This document shows, piece after piece, positions 10,911-22,198 of a stretch of DNA of 64,000 bases. Numbering within the stretch: the first letter of the stretch is position 1; each line of letters begins with the position of its first letter. The notes below the pieces were generated by a model that was given only the letters and a program-made list of their open reading frames with translations, did no database searches and was not told where the DNA came from. Source of the stretch: Cladophialophora immunda (Eukaryota; Ascomycota; Eurotiomycetes; Chaetothyriales; Herpotrichiellaceae); NCBI RefSeq assembly GCF_000835495.1, contig NW_015622544.1, forward strand, positions 4,058,855 to 4,122,854, written 5' to 3'. Both the position numbers and the translations under genes were made by a program.

Positions 10911-12386
10911 ATGCCGCGGCCCGTGAAGCCTCCGATGACCCTGAAGGAGGCCAAGCGGGCTCACAAGAAAGAGGGAGGTTTCCGATACACTGCGTCGCAA
11001 ATGGCACGCGCAGACAGGTTGGATGCCCGAGAAGAGAAGCGAAAGAAGGAGCTAGAGAAAGAGAGACAACGGACGGAGAACAAGCGCAAGCGGGAAGAGA
11101 AGCTTGAAAGGGAGCGAGTTGTCAGACAGAAGATGCTGGACGAAGGCCGAATCAGTGTCGAGGAGACCTGGGGGAAGGTGACCGCCAGTCAACCCAGACT
11201 GAACAAATTCTTTGGACAGAAGCCGGCACTTCTGTCGTCGAAGAGGATGACAGGAATTCAATCTATTGCGGAGGAAGAGGGTATGCAAGCAGCTGAGCCA
11301 GCTACTGAGGGTCAAGAAGAGAAAACTTTTCGTCATGAGCTCCACGACCATTCACCAGAAGACGTTGCGGAGGTCGCACCTGTCCAAGATCCTCCTAAGT
11401 CGGCGAGCCTTCCTTCTGTCCCCTCTTCAAACATGAAACTCTCTCAAAAAGGACGAAACAATCACTCAACAGTGCCCACTTCACCAAAACCGACATCGTC
11501 TGCTCCTTGCGCGTCACCAAAACTCAGAGAGCTGCGCCCTTCGCAGATCAATTCTCGACGGCTAGTAACGAGTCAATCTCTGCATGAAATCAAGACAGAA
11601 TCACCACAGAGTCCTGCAGGAAAATCACGGCCAATTTCGAGCTTTCCATCGACTGTCTCCTCTAGGAATGAAGTCTCCCAAGGCTCTCCGACAGAGATAC
11701 TGCTTCCCAAGAATGAACTTGGAAGCACATGCCGCGAAAGCAGTAAACAGAACCAGGGAGACGATTCAGACCAAGGACGTCGTTGTACATCAAGTAGATG
11801 TCTGGATGAAGATTTCACTGATGGTATAGATGACGAGACGTTTCTCATGCTATGCGCTACACAAAGGTCTCTCCCAGATGATCTATCGACACGAGAGAAT
11901 TCACCAACTACAGCTACACTCTGTATGACTCCGGCACGATACTCCCCCAGACATAAAGCAAGCCCTGTCTCAGCAAGAACAAGTCCGATCTCAAAGTCCA
12001 GCGTCCCACTATCGAAGGGTCTTTCCGAAAGCTTCAACTCGGTGTTCAACGAAATTGAAGACGAAGATTTCATTGCCCTTGCCCAGGAAGTGGAGGCCGA
12101 AATGGCCATGTCGAAACAAACACCACCCATACTATCAGCAGCAAAAAAGACAGCTCCAATGGCTCCACCTCCACTCCTACCGTCCAAACCCCGAAAAGAG
12201 ACGTACAAGCGACAGTCGCCGGGCGCAAAGATCAAAATACAGAAGCCAGAGTCACCACGGCTACAGCCAAAGGGAAAGAGGAGACTGCCATGGGATCTTC
12301 CAAGGGATGATTTCATGGACCTCGGTCCGTCGACGCAAGCTCTGACGCTGGAACTGTTAGAACAGGCTGAAGCGAACATGAGGTGA
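10911..12386 (+). CDS. Uncharacterised basic coiled-coil protein with a PIP-box-like motif
   Basis: A single exon of 491 residues. Residues 10-85 are highly charged and predicted to be a helical coiled coil (REEKRKKELEKERQRTENKR). Residues 94-101 read QPRLNKFF, which fits the PCNA-interaction motif QxxLxxFF. The middle is Ser/Pro-rich and probably disordered. Two acidic-hydrophobic motifs stand out near the end: NEIEDEDFIALAQEVEAEM, and a C-terminal block around DDFMDLGPSTQALTLELLEQ. I do not recognise the family by name. A nuclear role in replication or repair is suggested only by the PIP-like motif. It starts 230 bp after DOM34 on the same strand. Confidence 0.8.
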   Translation: MPRPVKPPMTLKEAKRAHKKEGGFRYTASQMARADRLDAREEKRKKELEKERQRTENKRKREEKLERERVVRQKMLDEGRISVEETWGKVTASQPRLNKFFGQKPALLSSKRMTGIQSIAEEEGMQAAEPATEGQEEKTFRHELHDHSPEDVAEVAPVQDPPKSASLPSVPSSNMKLSQKGRNNHSTVPTSPKPTSSAPCASPKLRELRPSQINSRRLVTSQSLHEIKTESPQSPAGKSRPISSFPSTVSSRNEVSQGSPTEILLPKNELGSTCRESSKQNQGDDSDQGRRCTSSRCLDEDFTDGIDDETFLMLCATQRSLPDDLSTRENSPTTATLCMTPARYSPRHKASPVSARTSPISKSSVPLSKGLSESFNSVFNEIEDEDFIALAQEVEAEMAMSKQTPPILSAAKKTAPMAPPPLLPSKPRKETYKRQSPGAKIKIQKPESPRLQPKGKRRLPWDLPRDDFMDLGPSTQALTLELLEQAEANMR

Positions 12387-13474
12387 GAGAGCGAAGCAAA
12401 ATGCGTTCGGACATACCATACACGAAATCTGATGACTTTACGAACTTTATGAGGTGTCTGGAGGGGCACTTCGTTCACCAGCAAGGGAACGTGGACTCTG
12501 GTTCAACGAGGCGCTACATTAGCATTCCATACGACGGCCGGTACCACGACTACCATCAAGGATCACAGTAACCTGCACGACACGACAGCATCATCGGACA
12601 TTTAACTTATAATCGGATCAAGGTCGCATAGCGTTGGAAATGGTTTGGTTGCATACTGCATGGCTGAGTTATAGACTCGGCGACTATGGCGTTTGCCGGC
12701 ATTTGGATAAAAGCATCATTGCGGAGTGATACGCCACCGGATGGGATCGGATGGGTAAGGGCATTTGCTAGACAGGGACAGGGATACGGTCTCCGGAGAC
12801 ATTGCTGTTTTTCAACTTTGTTTCTTGCATGTTGCATATAATACCCGGCAAGGACAAAGGCTAGCGTGGAACATGTTGCATTTCTGGGGCCAGCGAGAGC
12901 TCGAGCGCGAGCACGAGCGGGACCGGGACTAGGACTAGAATCTCAGCGACAGAGCATGCTCGTGCCCTGTGAAAAATGAAGGCACTTGATCGGTGAACAA
13001 TACTCGATACTGTCCCCAATTCCCCATCGAGGGAAAGACCTCCTACGCAAAAAAGGGTATTGGAGTCAGAAACCTCTGCTGCTGTTGTTTTCACGAGTGA
13101 CTCTTCCCGTATTCCTGTGCGGAGTGAGTACATGTCCATCTAGTATATGAAGGAGAAGCTGTACAAGGTATTCGATCCGAGCTCGTGTGTTTGCCATTGG
13201 CGACTATACTCGTACCATAAATACTTAGGTAAGACATTAATGTAAACGTTTCCAACGCTCCAGTCCCAGACCAGGACCACCTGTATCTCCCCATGCTCCG
13301 TGCTGCGTCAGAAGTGCCGGATGCCGCTCTAATAACCGTGATTCCCTTTCCCGTGACCCATTTTCATGTTGGTTCGTTCTCGTTTGCAGAAGAAGCTGAA
13401 CGCAACTTTTACACTCGCTCACAACACTTGCATGCATAAAACGTCAAGTTTCCGCTACGGGCCAAGTAACAAAC
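12387..13474. other. Convergent intergenic region
   Basis: About 1.1 kb between two convergent genes. It contains a GC-rich imperfect repeat of GAGC/CGAGC units at about 12890-12935. No conserved coding frame was seen. It should hold the 3' UTRs of both neighbours. Confidence 0.55.
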
Positions 13475-15128
13475 TCAGACCTCCAGCTCGCTCTTCTCGC
13501 GTCTCATGTCCTCCTCCTCGCTCCCAAACGCCTCCTTTGTCATCGGGGTCTTGCTCCATCCCCGGATCTTGTGGCCCCAGAGGTAGAAGACGACGGGGAT
13601 GGGGATCATCACCGCGGCGAGGCAGCCCAACAGAGTCCCCGCCCACTGGATACCGAGATTGTCAAACATCTGGTCCCCGAACAGGGGGAATCCGGCACCG
13701 AAGAACGACCGCAACAGGGAGTTGGCGGCGATGGCCGAGGCGGCGAACATCAGATAGGTGTCGATGATGTAGTTGAAGCACTGCAGGAAGATGCAAAGGA
13801 TGCCGAAGCCGGTCACCACGCCCGAAGCGGTGGGCGCGAGCCAATGGATAGACTTGTTCCAGCCCGTCCAGCCGAGCCAGAAGAGCCCGATGGAGAAGGC
13901 AACGGCGCCGACAATGACGGGCGGGAGTCGCCATTCCGGAATCTGCACGCCGTGGTTGCGTGCGAGCTTCTTCTTGTATGCGACCTGGTCGATCATGATG
14001 TAGATCCCGCCGCAAAACTGGCCGATGATCAATCCGATGAAGGGTAGGCCACCCACACCTTCATTCATGCCGTGCACGCCCTGAAAGATGAGCGGATAGG
14101 CACCCAAGAAAAGGTAGATCAGACCATAGATGAAGGACATGTACAGAGTGATGAGGAAGATGATGGGTTCGGTAAACAGCATCCGGATGGGTCGCATGAA
14201 ATTCTCGTCCACGAGCTCCAGAAAGTCCACCTCGACCTCCTCTTGTTTCGCGTGGATGGCGAAGTTCTTTGTCTCGCGTCGAATTCGTCCTGCTTTCGCG
14301 ACGAGGACCGCCGGTGCGTACGTCTCCTTGGTGAACAACGTGAGGACGGTGGACAGGAAGCCCATGATGGACGCGATGTACATGGTCCAGCGCCAGCGCA
14401 AGTGGCTGTCTGCGATGAAGCCGCCGACGAAGGGTGAGGCAAAGGGGCCACAGAAGACAGCCATTGCAAACGCAGTGATGGCTATGCCACGCTGGCTGTC
14501 GTCGTACATGTCTGCGAAGCAGGCGGGGACAATGGCCAGAGGGCATGCGGCAAAGAAGCCACTGAAGAAGCGTGCGATCATCAGTGTCTGGTAGTCTTTG
14601 GCGACTGCAGCTGCGACAGCAAAGACGCCAAAACCGAACATCGCCACGACGAGGGGCATTTTGCGACCCAGCAGCTCGGAACCAGGGCCCCAGAGGATGG
14701 GACCGAAAGCAAAGCCCAGCACATAAAGCGTGATGCCCAGGACGCCGACCTCGGTAGAGACGTGAAACTCATGGGACACTTGGCGGATGGCAGAGGAGAA
14801 GATGGCGCTAGAGAAAGAGGCCACGAAGGTGATGAAGGAAAAGATTATGGAGGTTTGAACTCTGCAGACGCTCGTCAGTGACCGCGATGACACAAAAGTG
14901 GAAGGAGACATACTTATACCAGAATGGCCAGTTCTGGGGATGTTCGGGGTCGTCGACGCCCTCGAATTCGACCACGTACCCTTCGATTTCATCTTTCGGC
15001 GGTAGAGGCTTGCCGGCCCCTAGTGTCCGTACCGTGGCTGTCGAACGCCGTCTTGCAGCAGTTGACGGGCGGCTGCCCACGGTCAGAAGATGTTGTGTCC
15101 GTGATCTAGCTATTCGCTCGAGCTCCAC
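13475..15128 (-). CDS. MFS transporter, DHA1 (polyamine/multidrug) type
   Basis: Exons 15128-14914 and 14861-13475 (intron GTATGT...GCAG, 52 nt) give 533 residues. The cytosolic N-terminus contains the DHA1-type lead-in GVDDPEHPQNWPFWYK. Twelve hydrophobic segments follow, with the MFS motif-A-like GPGSELLGRK after TM2, RFFSGFFAACPLAIVPACFADMY in the TM4 region, and a long central loop after ETYAPAVLVAKAGRIRRE. It resembles the TPO1/FLU1 group of proton antiporters for polyamines and drugs at the plasma membrane. Substrate cannot be deduced. No cluster partner is adjacent. Confidence 0.92.
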
Positions 15129-16327
15129 GGGGTGGAGTGTGTGTTGGGTGGCATTCTGCTCATCTTGTCAGCCACTTGAACACCTTCGTAGGCAATCTCT
15201 GTGCGGTCATACCGTGTAAGTATGGGTCACATGGCGCGAAATGGGGGAAGAAACGTCTGATCGAGACCAGTCTCTCTCGATATCTGGTCCGTGAGTGGCG
15301 ATGTAAGTCAAGGTGTCGGGTCGACTGTCATTTGCGTCGACCTCTGCTCGGATAATGTCTCTGCTCAAGGGGTCCATATTAGACAGGTTCTCTTGTGTTG
15401 TGTCGTGCCCAGGTTTGCTTGCGACTGTGCTGCTCCTCGAGGTGAACTTGGGCTTTCTGCCATTGCCTTGATATACTTAGTGCCTCGATATACTTGTCCA
15501 TCTTCCCGGATGCTCGGCCAGATATTGACTTTGTCTCTGCGGCCTTTCGAGCCAGATCCGCTCGAGATGCACCTATCATTGTGTTGAGTCTCGATGAGTA
15601 AGGAAGGAACACGTTCCAGGGGTTTTGGAGGTCGTGCGTATTTTCCGGCTCGAGAGCGAATGGGCGTCGTCCAATGCTCGCCAAAGCCCCGGGAGCCGAA
15701 CGGGTGAACATAGAGCCCTCCCAAAGGCGGAATAAACGATCGCTCCAAGAGGCCGACGCGAGCTGCACTGTCACCATCGCACCTTGCCGGAACAAGCCAA
15801 GCACGAGCGGCTTCTCGTCCCTTAAGGCATGAAACACGCGGTGGAGGGCGACGTCATCAGCACGGACTGCGGAATCGGTTGTGGGATTCGGCCTGCGGTG
15901 AGATGCGGCAATAGGAACGGGTGCGCGACCTCGTCCTGAGTATGTAATGCACGGAGAGCTAGAGCATTGTTGGAAGGATCATGTCCTGTAGTCATTGGTC
16001 GACGACATTTGGAAGTCTTTGTTGTCATCCAGTTGTCATCCAGAGAGCTGAGATCTCAGGGCATTGAGAAGTTGAGGCTGGCAGCCCCGGAGGTGGGTCA
16101 CGGGGTCTGGCGCGGCGACTTGCTTGTGCAATGCAAGCCTCGACTCCTCCCGTCTCTCTTCTTCCTACCGCAGCTGCACCCTTGATGACTATTTTCCAAA
16201 GACACTGTGATTCGAGCAATGTGAAGGATCTCGGGCTGGAAGACAGCCGGCCTCGCGCAGCCTCCTCTTCTGCAGCGGCATAGCTAGTTGCCTGACTTGG
16301 TGCGAGCACCGTCGAATCAACGACGAG
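15129..16327. other. Divergent intergenic region between the MFS gene and NPR2
   Basis: About 1.2 kb serving as promoter space for both genes. Minus-strand frames at 15365-15837 show no known domain. An 11-bp perfect tandem repeat (GTTGTCATCCA twice) occupies 16021-16042. No RNA gene was seen. Confidence 0.55.
16021..16042. repeat. 11-bp perfect tandem repeat
   Basis: GTTGTCATCCA occurs twice in direct succession in the spacer before NPR2. Role unknown. Confidence 0.6.
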
Positions 16328-17900
16328 ATGTCCATCAAAGCTATCTTCTACAGCAAGTTCGATCCTCATGAAGGCGCGCCGCCCCGTCTCTCCTTGAACA
16401 CCGTTGGCCCCAAGTTTTGACACGGGTGCAGGTCCCAAAATCGTGCACCAAGTGCCTGAGGACTCGATCTTGACCACGAGCGATCCATCTGGGTCGTCCA
16501 ATGGCCCGGCCACCACCTCGTCCCCGACCGCTCCGCTGCTGTCGTTTTCTACAATCTCGCGTTTTGTGATCCCTCGTCAGTCGCTCTGTGGGAATCTGAT
16601 CTCTCTGTCGCCTCCGCCGCTCACGTCGAGCACGCCTCCCACGCTCGTCCTGTCGTATCCCATATGCCTAACTTCTCCTCACTACCCGCGCAACGAATTC
16701 ATCTTTAATTTCGCCCTGGTCCTCGGCGAACCTGCGACGATTGATGTGCCTTCGTACAAATCCGTGGTGAAGAAATTGGCGCACTTGATGCGCAGCTTGG
16801 AGGAACAGTCGCACTTTTTGAGTGACGACGCCGCCAACCCCAACTCGGGCAAGATATACAGCCTGTGTGAGATGCTGATGGAGGACCTGAACAGCTACTG
16901 TGAATGCATGATCCCTATCGACGAATTGAACACGCTGAACATCAAGTTGTTTCCTACGCTGCCCAATCCGGCCAGCGTCAAGCCCTGGCATGTGCCCCTG
17001 TTTACCGTTAGAATCGAGACCATGGTGGACGAGAACTGGGACCTGACGATGCTGCGAATCATTCCCTTCATCAATGGTGTAAATAGTGTGAAGCGGATCG
17101 CCGTTCTAGCGGACGCTGATATAAAGCTCACGAAGAAGTGTGTCAAACATTTGCTATACTACGGCTGCATCTTACTGCTCGACATCTTCAGCTTCAACGC
17201 GATCTACGCCCCTACCGCCGAATTTGCCAACATGATCGCCAAGGACACCGAAATGCAAAAGGAGTGCGCCAGGTACGTGAATACGGCGTTTGCACTGGGT
17301 GCGCAAGAAGAAGCAATCATCGATGGTGCCGCTGAGCGACGAACGAGCGGCTTGACAAATGCGACCCTCCAAGACGAAGATATATGGCCCTTGACGAGTA
17401 AAGGCGACCCCGTTGACGGCGTCGGGATTGTCCAGCTTTTCGCTAATCTGCGACAAGGTCTCACCGTGCGAGAATGGTACGCCCAGAACGCAAACATGCT
17501 CGCGAACATTGACATGCGGCGGTTCGTGACGTTCGGGGTCATCAAGGGTTTCCTCTATCGGGTGCACCGGTACGCCATCCGCACGCAGAAGGGGACGTTC
17601 TCCCATGGATTGGCCGACGGAGAAACAACCCAATATCCAAATTTGACGCGGAGCATGTCCAGCGAACGACATCTCGCTGAGGAGTCCTCGCCGCGGACCA
17701 GACACAAACTGCACAAGCAGTCTAGGAGTGTTGGGAAATCCAACGCGGAGAATCAGACCCTAAATGCCAAGATAGTGGAATTTCTGGACGGCACCCACTG
17801 TTTCGACGAGATCTGTACGGAGTTGGGGATCAGCGAGAAAGATCTGACGGAGAGGTTGAAGAGTCGCGAAATGGGCGAAGTCACCATCATCTGCAGGTGA
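16328..17900 (+). CDS. NPR2: Npr2, GATOR1/SEACIT complex subunit (nitrogen permease regulator 2)
   Basis: The start reads MSIKAIFYSKFDPHEG, then a short intron, then PKIVHQVPEDSI, matching the conserved FHPxxGPKI opening of Npr2/NPRL2. Further family landmarks are FVIPRQSLCGNLI, YPRNEFIFNFALVL, LMRSLEEQSHFLS, NLDLTMLRIIPFINGVNSVKRIA-like text, VKHLLYYGCILLLDIFSF, and the C-terminal winged-helix region ending near GEVTIICR. The best join is exon 16328-16373 to 16432-17900 (504 residues), which requires a GC-AG intron. A GT donor at 16386 also stays in frame and adds four residues. With Npr3 and Iml1 it acts as the GAP complex that inhibits TORC1 on amino-acid or nitrogen limitation, at the vacuole. 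Confidence 0.94.
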
Positions 17901-18870
17901 AGCACTCTGACATTCGTACAATGCGACCCATCTTCGGCTGTCAGAGTTCGAACTCCACGGCAGACAGAAGGTGGACTACTTCAGATGGAAATTCTGGCAC
18001 CAAAATTGACCTTTGACCGACGTAACGATGTGGCTTGTGTCTCCGGCGCTGGCTACCCACCGGTGCTTCAATATTATCCCACAGTGCTTGAGCCCTGTCT
18101 AGGTTGTCCTCAAACCGACCGGCCTGGGCTTTTTACTCGATCATATTCAGATCTCGCCCTGAACAAACTTGTTATGGACGGACGATCCCCAGCTATTCCG
18201 AAAGATGCACTGGCGAATTCCTGCTAAGCACCTCATCCATTCCTCTCTGATCGACATGCTTCAAATTTAGATGCTGGCTGATTCTGCTAGCACCCAACTG
18301 TAGCGCTTACAGGTCCATCAGTCGACGCGCGGCGTCAGGCAGGAAGCTCGACCCATAAAGATGACATGGGGAGCGAGGATCCAGCAGGGATGGTTTTGTG
18401 GAGAAGAGGAGCGGTCCGAAAGGCTCGTCCCCTATTTGGGCATTGCCAGCCACATCAGACATTCCTCTTTCATGTGATCACATGGTTTGCTCGACTGCTC
18501 TTGATGTGCTATCAAGTTGGACATCACCAGCTTGCACGATGTCAAGCATATCACAAGGAGGCTCTGGATCGGCCCGGGGAAATGTTCGACTACGACCAAA
18601 GTTCTGACTTGTAGTTGGCTTGCGTCAATTCATACTAGAATCCCCGTTGTTACCAACATCAGTGTTGCTTGATATTGTGTCTGGCATTCGTCGAAAGCCT
18701 ACGGATCGGCAATCTGGCGTTGTGACGCTCGCGTCCAAGCATTGATGATATGCGACGAAGGCTGTACACGGCAGAGCAATCATCGAGCCCACACATTGAT
18801 TGTATTGTATCTAGGTGTGCTGACTCTAACACTTCGAATACACGAATACCCAGCCCATTTTTTTCTCTCT
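17901..18870. other. Intergenic region with no supported gene
   Basis: About 970 bp between the convergent NPR2 and HOL1-like genes. Only short unconserved frames are present. No structured RNA or repeat was recognised. Confidence 0.5.
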
Positions 18871-20946
18871 TCAATGCGCCTCCGACTTCTCCCTGTCTGC
18901 GCCAACAAGTTTCCAGTACTTGGCGGCGCTCTGGACGCGGAACTTCTTGCCGTACACGATCATGAAGAAGAAGACGGACGAGGCAGCCATGCCGATGAAG
19001 GCCGCGGAGATGAAGCAGTTCTGGTAGCCCAGGTTGGTCAACCAGGGAGTGATGCTGCAGCCAGTCAGTCGATCAGTCGATCATGTTTTCAGCGGTCCCG
19101 AAGGGGTGGGGGATGTGGGCTCTTACCCGTAGCTGATCGCAAAGGACATGGTGTTCCGCACCAGGATCACCGTCACGATGGCGTCGCCGCTGATGCCGTG
19201 GTAGCTGTCGATCATGTACTGCATGTTCAGCTGCGTCAGTCTGGCGGTTTCGACGGTCAAAGGGGGAAAAAACACCTTCCCCAGATACTGGATCAGGGGG
19301 ATATGCGGAAAGGGAAGTAGTCGGCACTTACGTTGACGCTGAGGGTGACGCCAAACGTGGTGGCGAAGGCCAGCGAACCCATCGCGCAGATCAGGCCGAA
19401 CCAATGCACCCCGTGCGCGGCGCCAACGCCCCACAGGATCAAGGAGGCCGGGACGAGGACGACGCAGAGGATGAAGGGCCAGAGGCGCTGCTCGGCCTCC
19501 ATGATGCCGTTGTTGCGCCGGGCGAGCTTGATGGTCAGCCAGTCGCTGAGGCGGCCGGAGATGAGACAGCCCAGGATGACGCCGATGGTGCACGACAGGT
19601 ACGACAGGCCGACCATGGAGGGCTTGAAGTCGTAGGGCGCGCCGCTCAGGATGATCGAGGCCGTGGCGTTGAGCACGTTGAACCAGATCAGGTACGAGCC
19701 GTACGAGAAGCCCGCGTAGAAGATGACCGGCCAGCTCAGGTACGTCAGGCTGCGGAACGCGCGCTGCAGCATGGGCTGCCCGGGCTGCGGGCTCCAGAGC
19801 GACAGCTTCTGTGCGAACGTCTTGGGCGCGCCGTATTCGGCGGCGGACGGGGCGGTCGTCGTCGTCGTCGTCGTCGAGAGCACGGCCGTGGACCCCTTCT
19901 CCTTGTCGGCGGCGTCGATCGGGCCAGCGAGCTCCGGTGGCGGCGTGTCGACCTCGACGATCAAGCCCGCCGTCTTGCGCGTGTAGTTGGTCTCCTCCAT
20001 GAAGAAGAACAGGAAGACAAAGACGGCCGCCAGGAAGATGGCCGGCCAGTAGAACACCCATCTCCAGCCCTGCCCGTCGGCGATGAAGCCGCAGAGCACG
20101 GGCGTGAAGTAGTTGCTGCCGGCCAGGGTGAAGGCGTAGATGCCCATGTACGTGCCTCGCTGGTGGGTGAAGTACTGTGTGCGCCCGAACATCAGGTCTG
20201 CATAATGACATCCAAAAAAGAGGCACATACCACGTCGGTGACGGAGATCTCAGGCAGGGCTTCGATGGGGGCGTTGAAAAAGCCTTGGATGATGCACTTG
20301 GCGATCCATTCGCCGTTGCTCGTCACGTAGGCGCTGCAGGGTCAGTCAGGATGGGGTTGTGAGCGGTCTGGATGGATTGCATTTACCTCCATATGCTGGT
20401 GCCCTGGGGAAGAAAAGGTCAGCACGCTCTCACCGCCCACACTGCATGTCCATGTTCCCGAAAACTCACCAGCGACCCGAGGATGGAGATCAGGTAGGCC
20501 ATGCGCTTGCCGTATCTCAGCGAGAACGGCTGCCAGAAGAGCAAGCTCCAGCCCAGGAACAGAAACATGTAGCCCGTGCCCTGGTTGAGTGTCGACACGG
20601 ACACGCCCGACGCCGACGAGAGAGGCACCAAGACAGAGTAGACGGTCGACACGCTCATGCCAGTGAACCAGGTGTATCTGTTTGACCACCGTCCGCGTCA
20701 GTATTTGGGTTCCATGTCTGGGGTTTGGACAGAGAGAAAGGCTCACAGGTTCGTGCAGATGGTCGACAGGATCTTCCTTCGCGGAGACCAGTTGAGCGGA
20801 TCATCAGGGTCGTTGGAAGGGGTCGGGACCAGCACAATGTCACCGGCGCCCGCGTCGGCATGGCGCGTGTGCATGGTATGGTCCAGGTCGACGAGGTGGA
20901 CCGTGCCGGGGATGGATTCCACCGTGGTCTCGGCGAGGACGGCCAT
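18871..20946 (-). CDS. MFS transporter, DHA1 family, HOL1-like
   Basis: Seven exons fit together in frame: 20946-20747, 20677-20470, 20403-20387, 20333-20231, 20174-19332, 19218-19127 and 19054-18871, about 548 residues. The joins give continuous family text such as [48 protein letters not shown] and [16 protein letters not shown]. The lead-in [11 protein letters not shown] and the 12 hydrophobic segments are typical of fungal DHA1/HOL1-like carriers, which move cations, polyamines or small metabolites. The central loop carries a run of Thr (19856-19880) from a GTC repeat. The start of exon 6 has a second possible acceptor at 19230, adding four residues. It is divergent from an amidase gene 1.25 kb away and may import the amidase substrate (inference). 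Confidence 0.9.
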
Positions 20947-22198
20947 GGTGTCGACTTCGCTGGAGCTGGAGGTCTAGCTGAAGGTATAGCTGCGAGGCGA
21001 GGCCTGTCTCGAGGGAACAAAGGGGAGGCGAAGATGGAGAGGGAGAGGGGGAGAGAGATGGATAGACCGGTGACTGGCGACAAAGAAGGGGAACCCAGGC
21101 CCTACTTATTTACTATTCCCTGTTTCTTCTCCGGTTCCTGCACATAAGACTCTAAGTCCCTTTACCACGGAACCCTCGTCGACCTCCCCCCATCCCCCAT
21201 TTATAACTTTTTAGACGCTTCGTCCATGTAAGGCTTCGTCTTGCTCGACGGCCACAAATCTGGGGGCCGGGTGGACATCTCCACTGCGCGTGGCATGCGG
21301 TCAAGAGGACCGGGTTTCCCATCGAGTGGCGGTATCCCAGCGAATGCCGCTATCGGCGCCCCGGCTGGAGATAGTGGAAGGACGGTCCAAGATCCATGGC
21401 GTTGCGTTGCATTGGGGAAACGGTGCGGAAATGTGGTGGTTGGGCCATGTGTGCAGAAGGACGTTCTAGGATAGTCAAGGGACCCGGTACCTGGAAAGCC
21501 TTTCCTGATTATTCGTTGCAGATCGAGGGAAGAATAAGCGTCTGATAGAGGCCCATACAAAACACGCCCACCCAGAGAGATACGGACAATCTCCGATTTG
21601 TCGCTGATAAACATCCACCGAGTTTGTCCTGTTCGGTATCTTGTGCGTGGCTCTCGCCGACTGAGCATACTAGGACAAGACATGGCAAACGCTGGGCTGG
21701 GCTGGTCGTTGGTCCCTGAGCCCAATCCGCAGCTCTGCCTATCTCGGATCCCAGTTGCGCAAATGGGGGGGATTGGCTGGGGCCGGTCTGGCATTTTGCC
21801 ACATTAATTCCGCCATCCCAGAGAGGGGGGGACAATCCCCTCGAACCTTGCGGGGAGATGGGCAAGCTGGCTTGGGCTTTGGTGCGCGACGCTTGACCCG
21901 AAGCAGGGCTGCGGCCAGCCTCCAAGCCACTGGGGGACACAGGGGGATATCTGTGGCCAGCGAGAAGCATTTGCGCAAAGCGGAGATGCACGATCAACGC
22001 CGCTAGCCTCGCTGCCACGGATTGATAGAGCGCGTGGAATCTCAAACGACCTCGAGAACGTGGCCGAGAGCTTCTGGCCAACAGACGACCTGCCGCGTAA
22101 ATAGCCCTCGACGGTCCAGCGTCCCTTATCATCGCTTCGAGTCATCTCGGTCGCCAAACTCTTGTCCAGGTCCAGAAAAACAAAAGCAAAAAGCAAAT
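20947..22198. promoter_or_regulatory. Divergent promoter region of the MFS and amidase genes with GATA sites
   Basis: About 1.25 kb without a credible gene. HGATAR-type sites, the binding core of AreA/NIT2 nitrogen regulators, occur at 21543-21548 (TGATAG), 21605-21610 (TGATAA), 22023-22028 (TGATAG) and 22125-22131 (CTTATCA, minus strand TGATAAG). The last lies 68 bp before the amidase ATG. Six-base sites can occur by chance, so regulation is an inference. Confidence 0.45.

Noticed and set aside
19404..20330. Long plus-strand frame opposite the HOL1-like transporter
   Set aside because: It is antisense to conserved transmembrane exons and has a charged, low-complexity composition.
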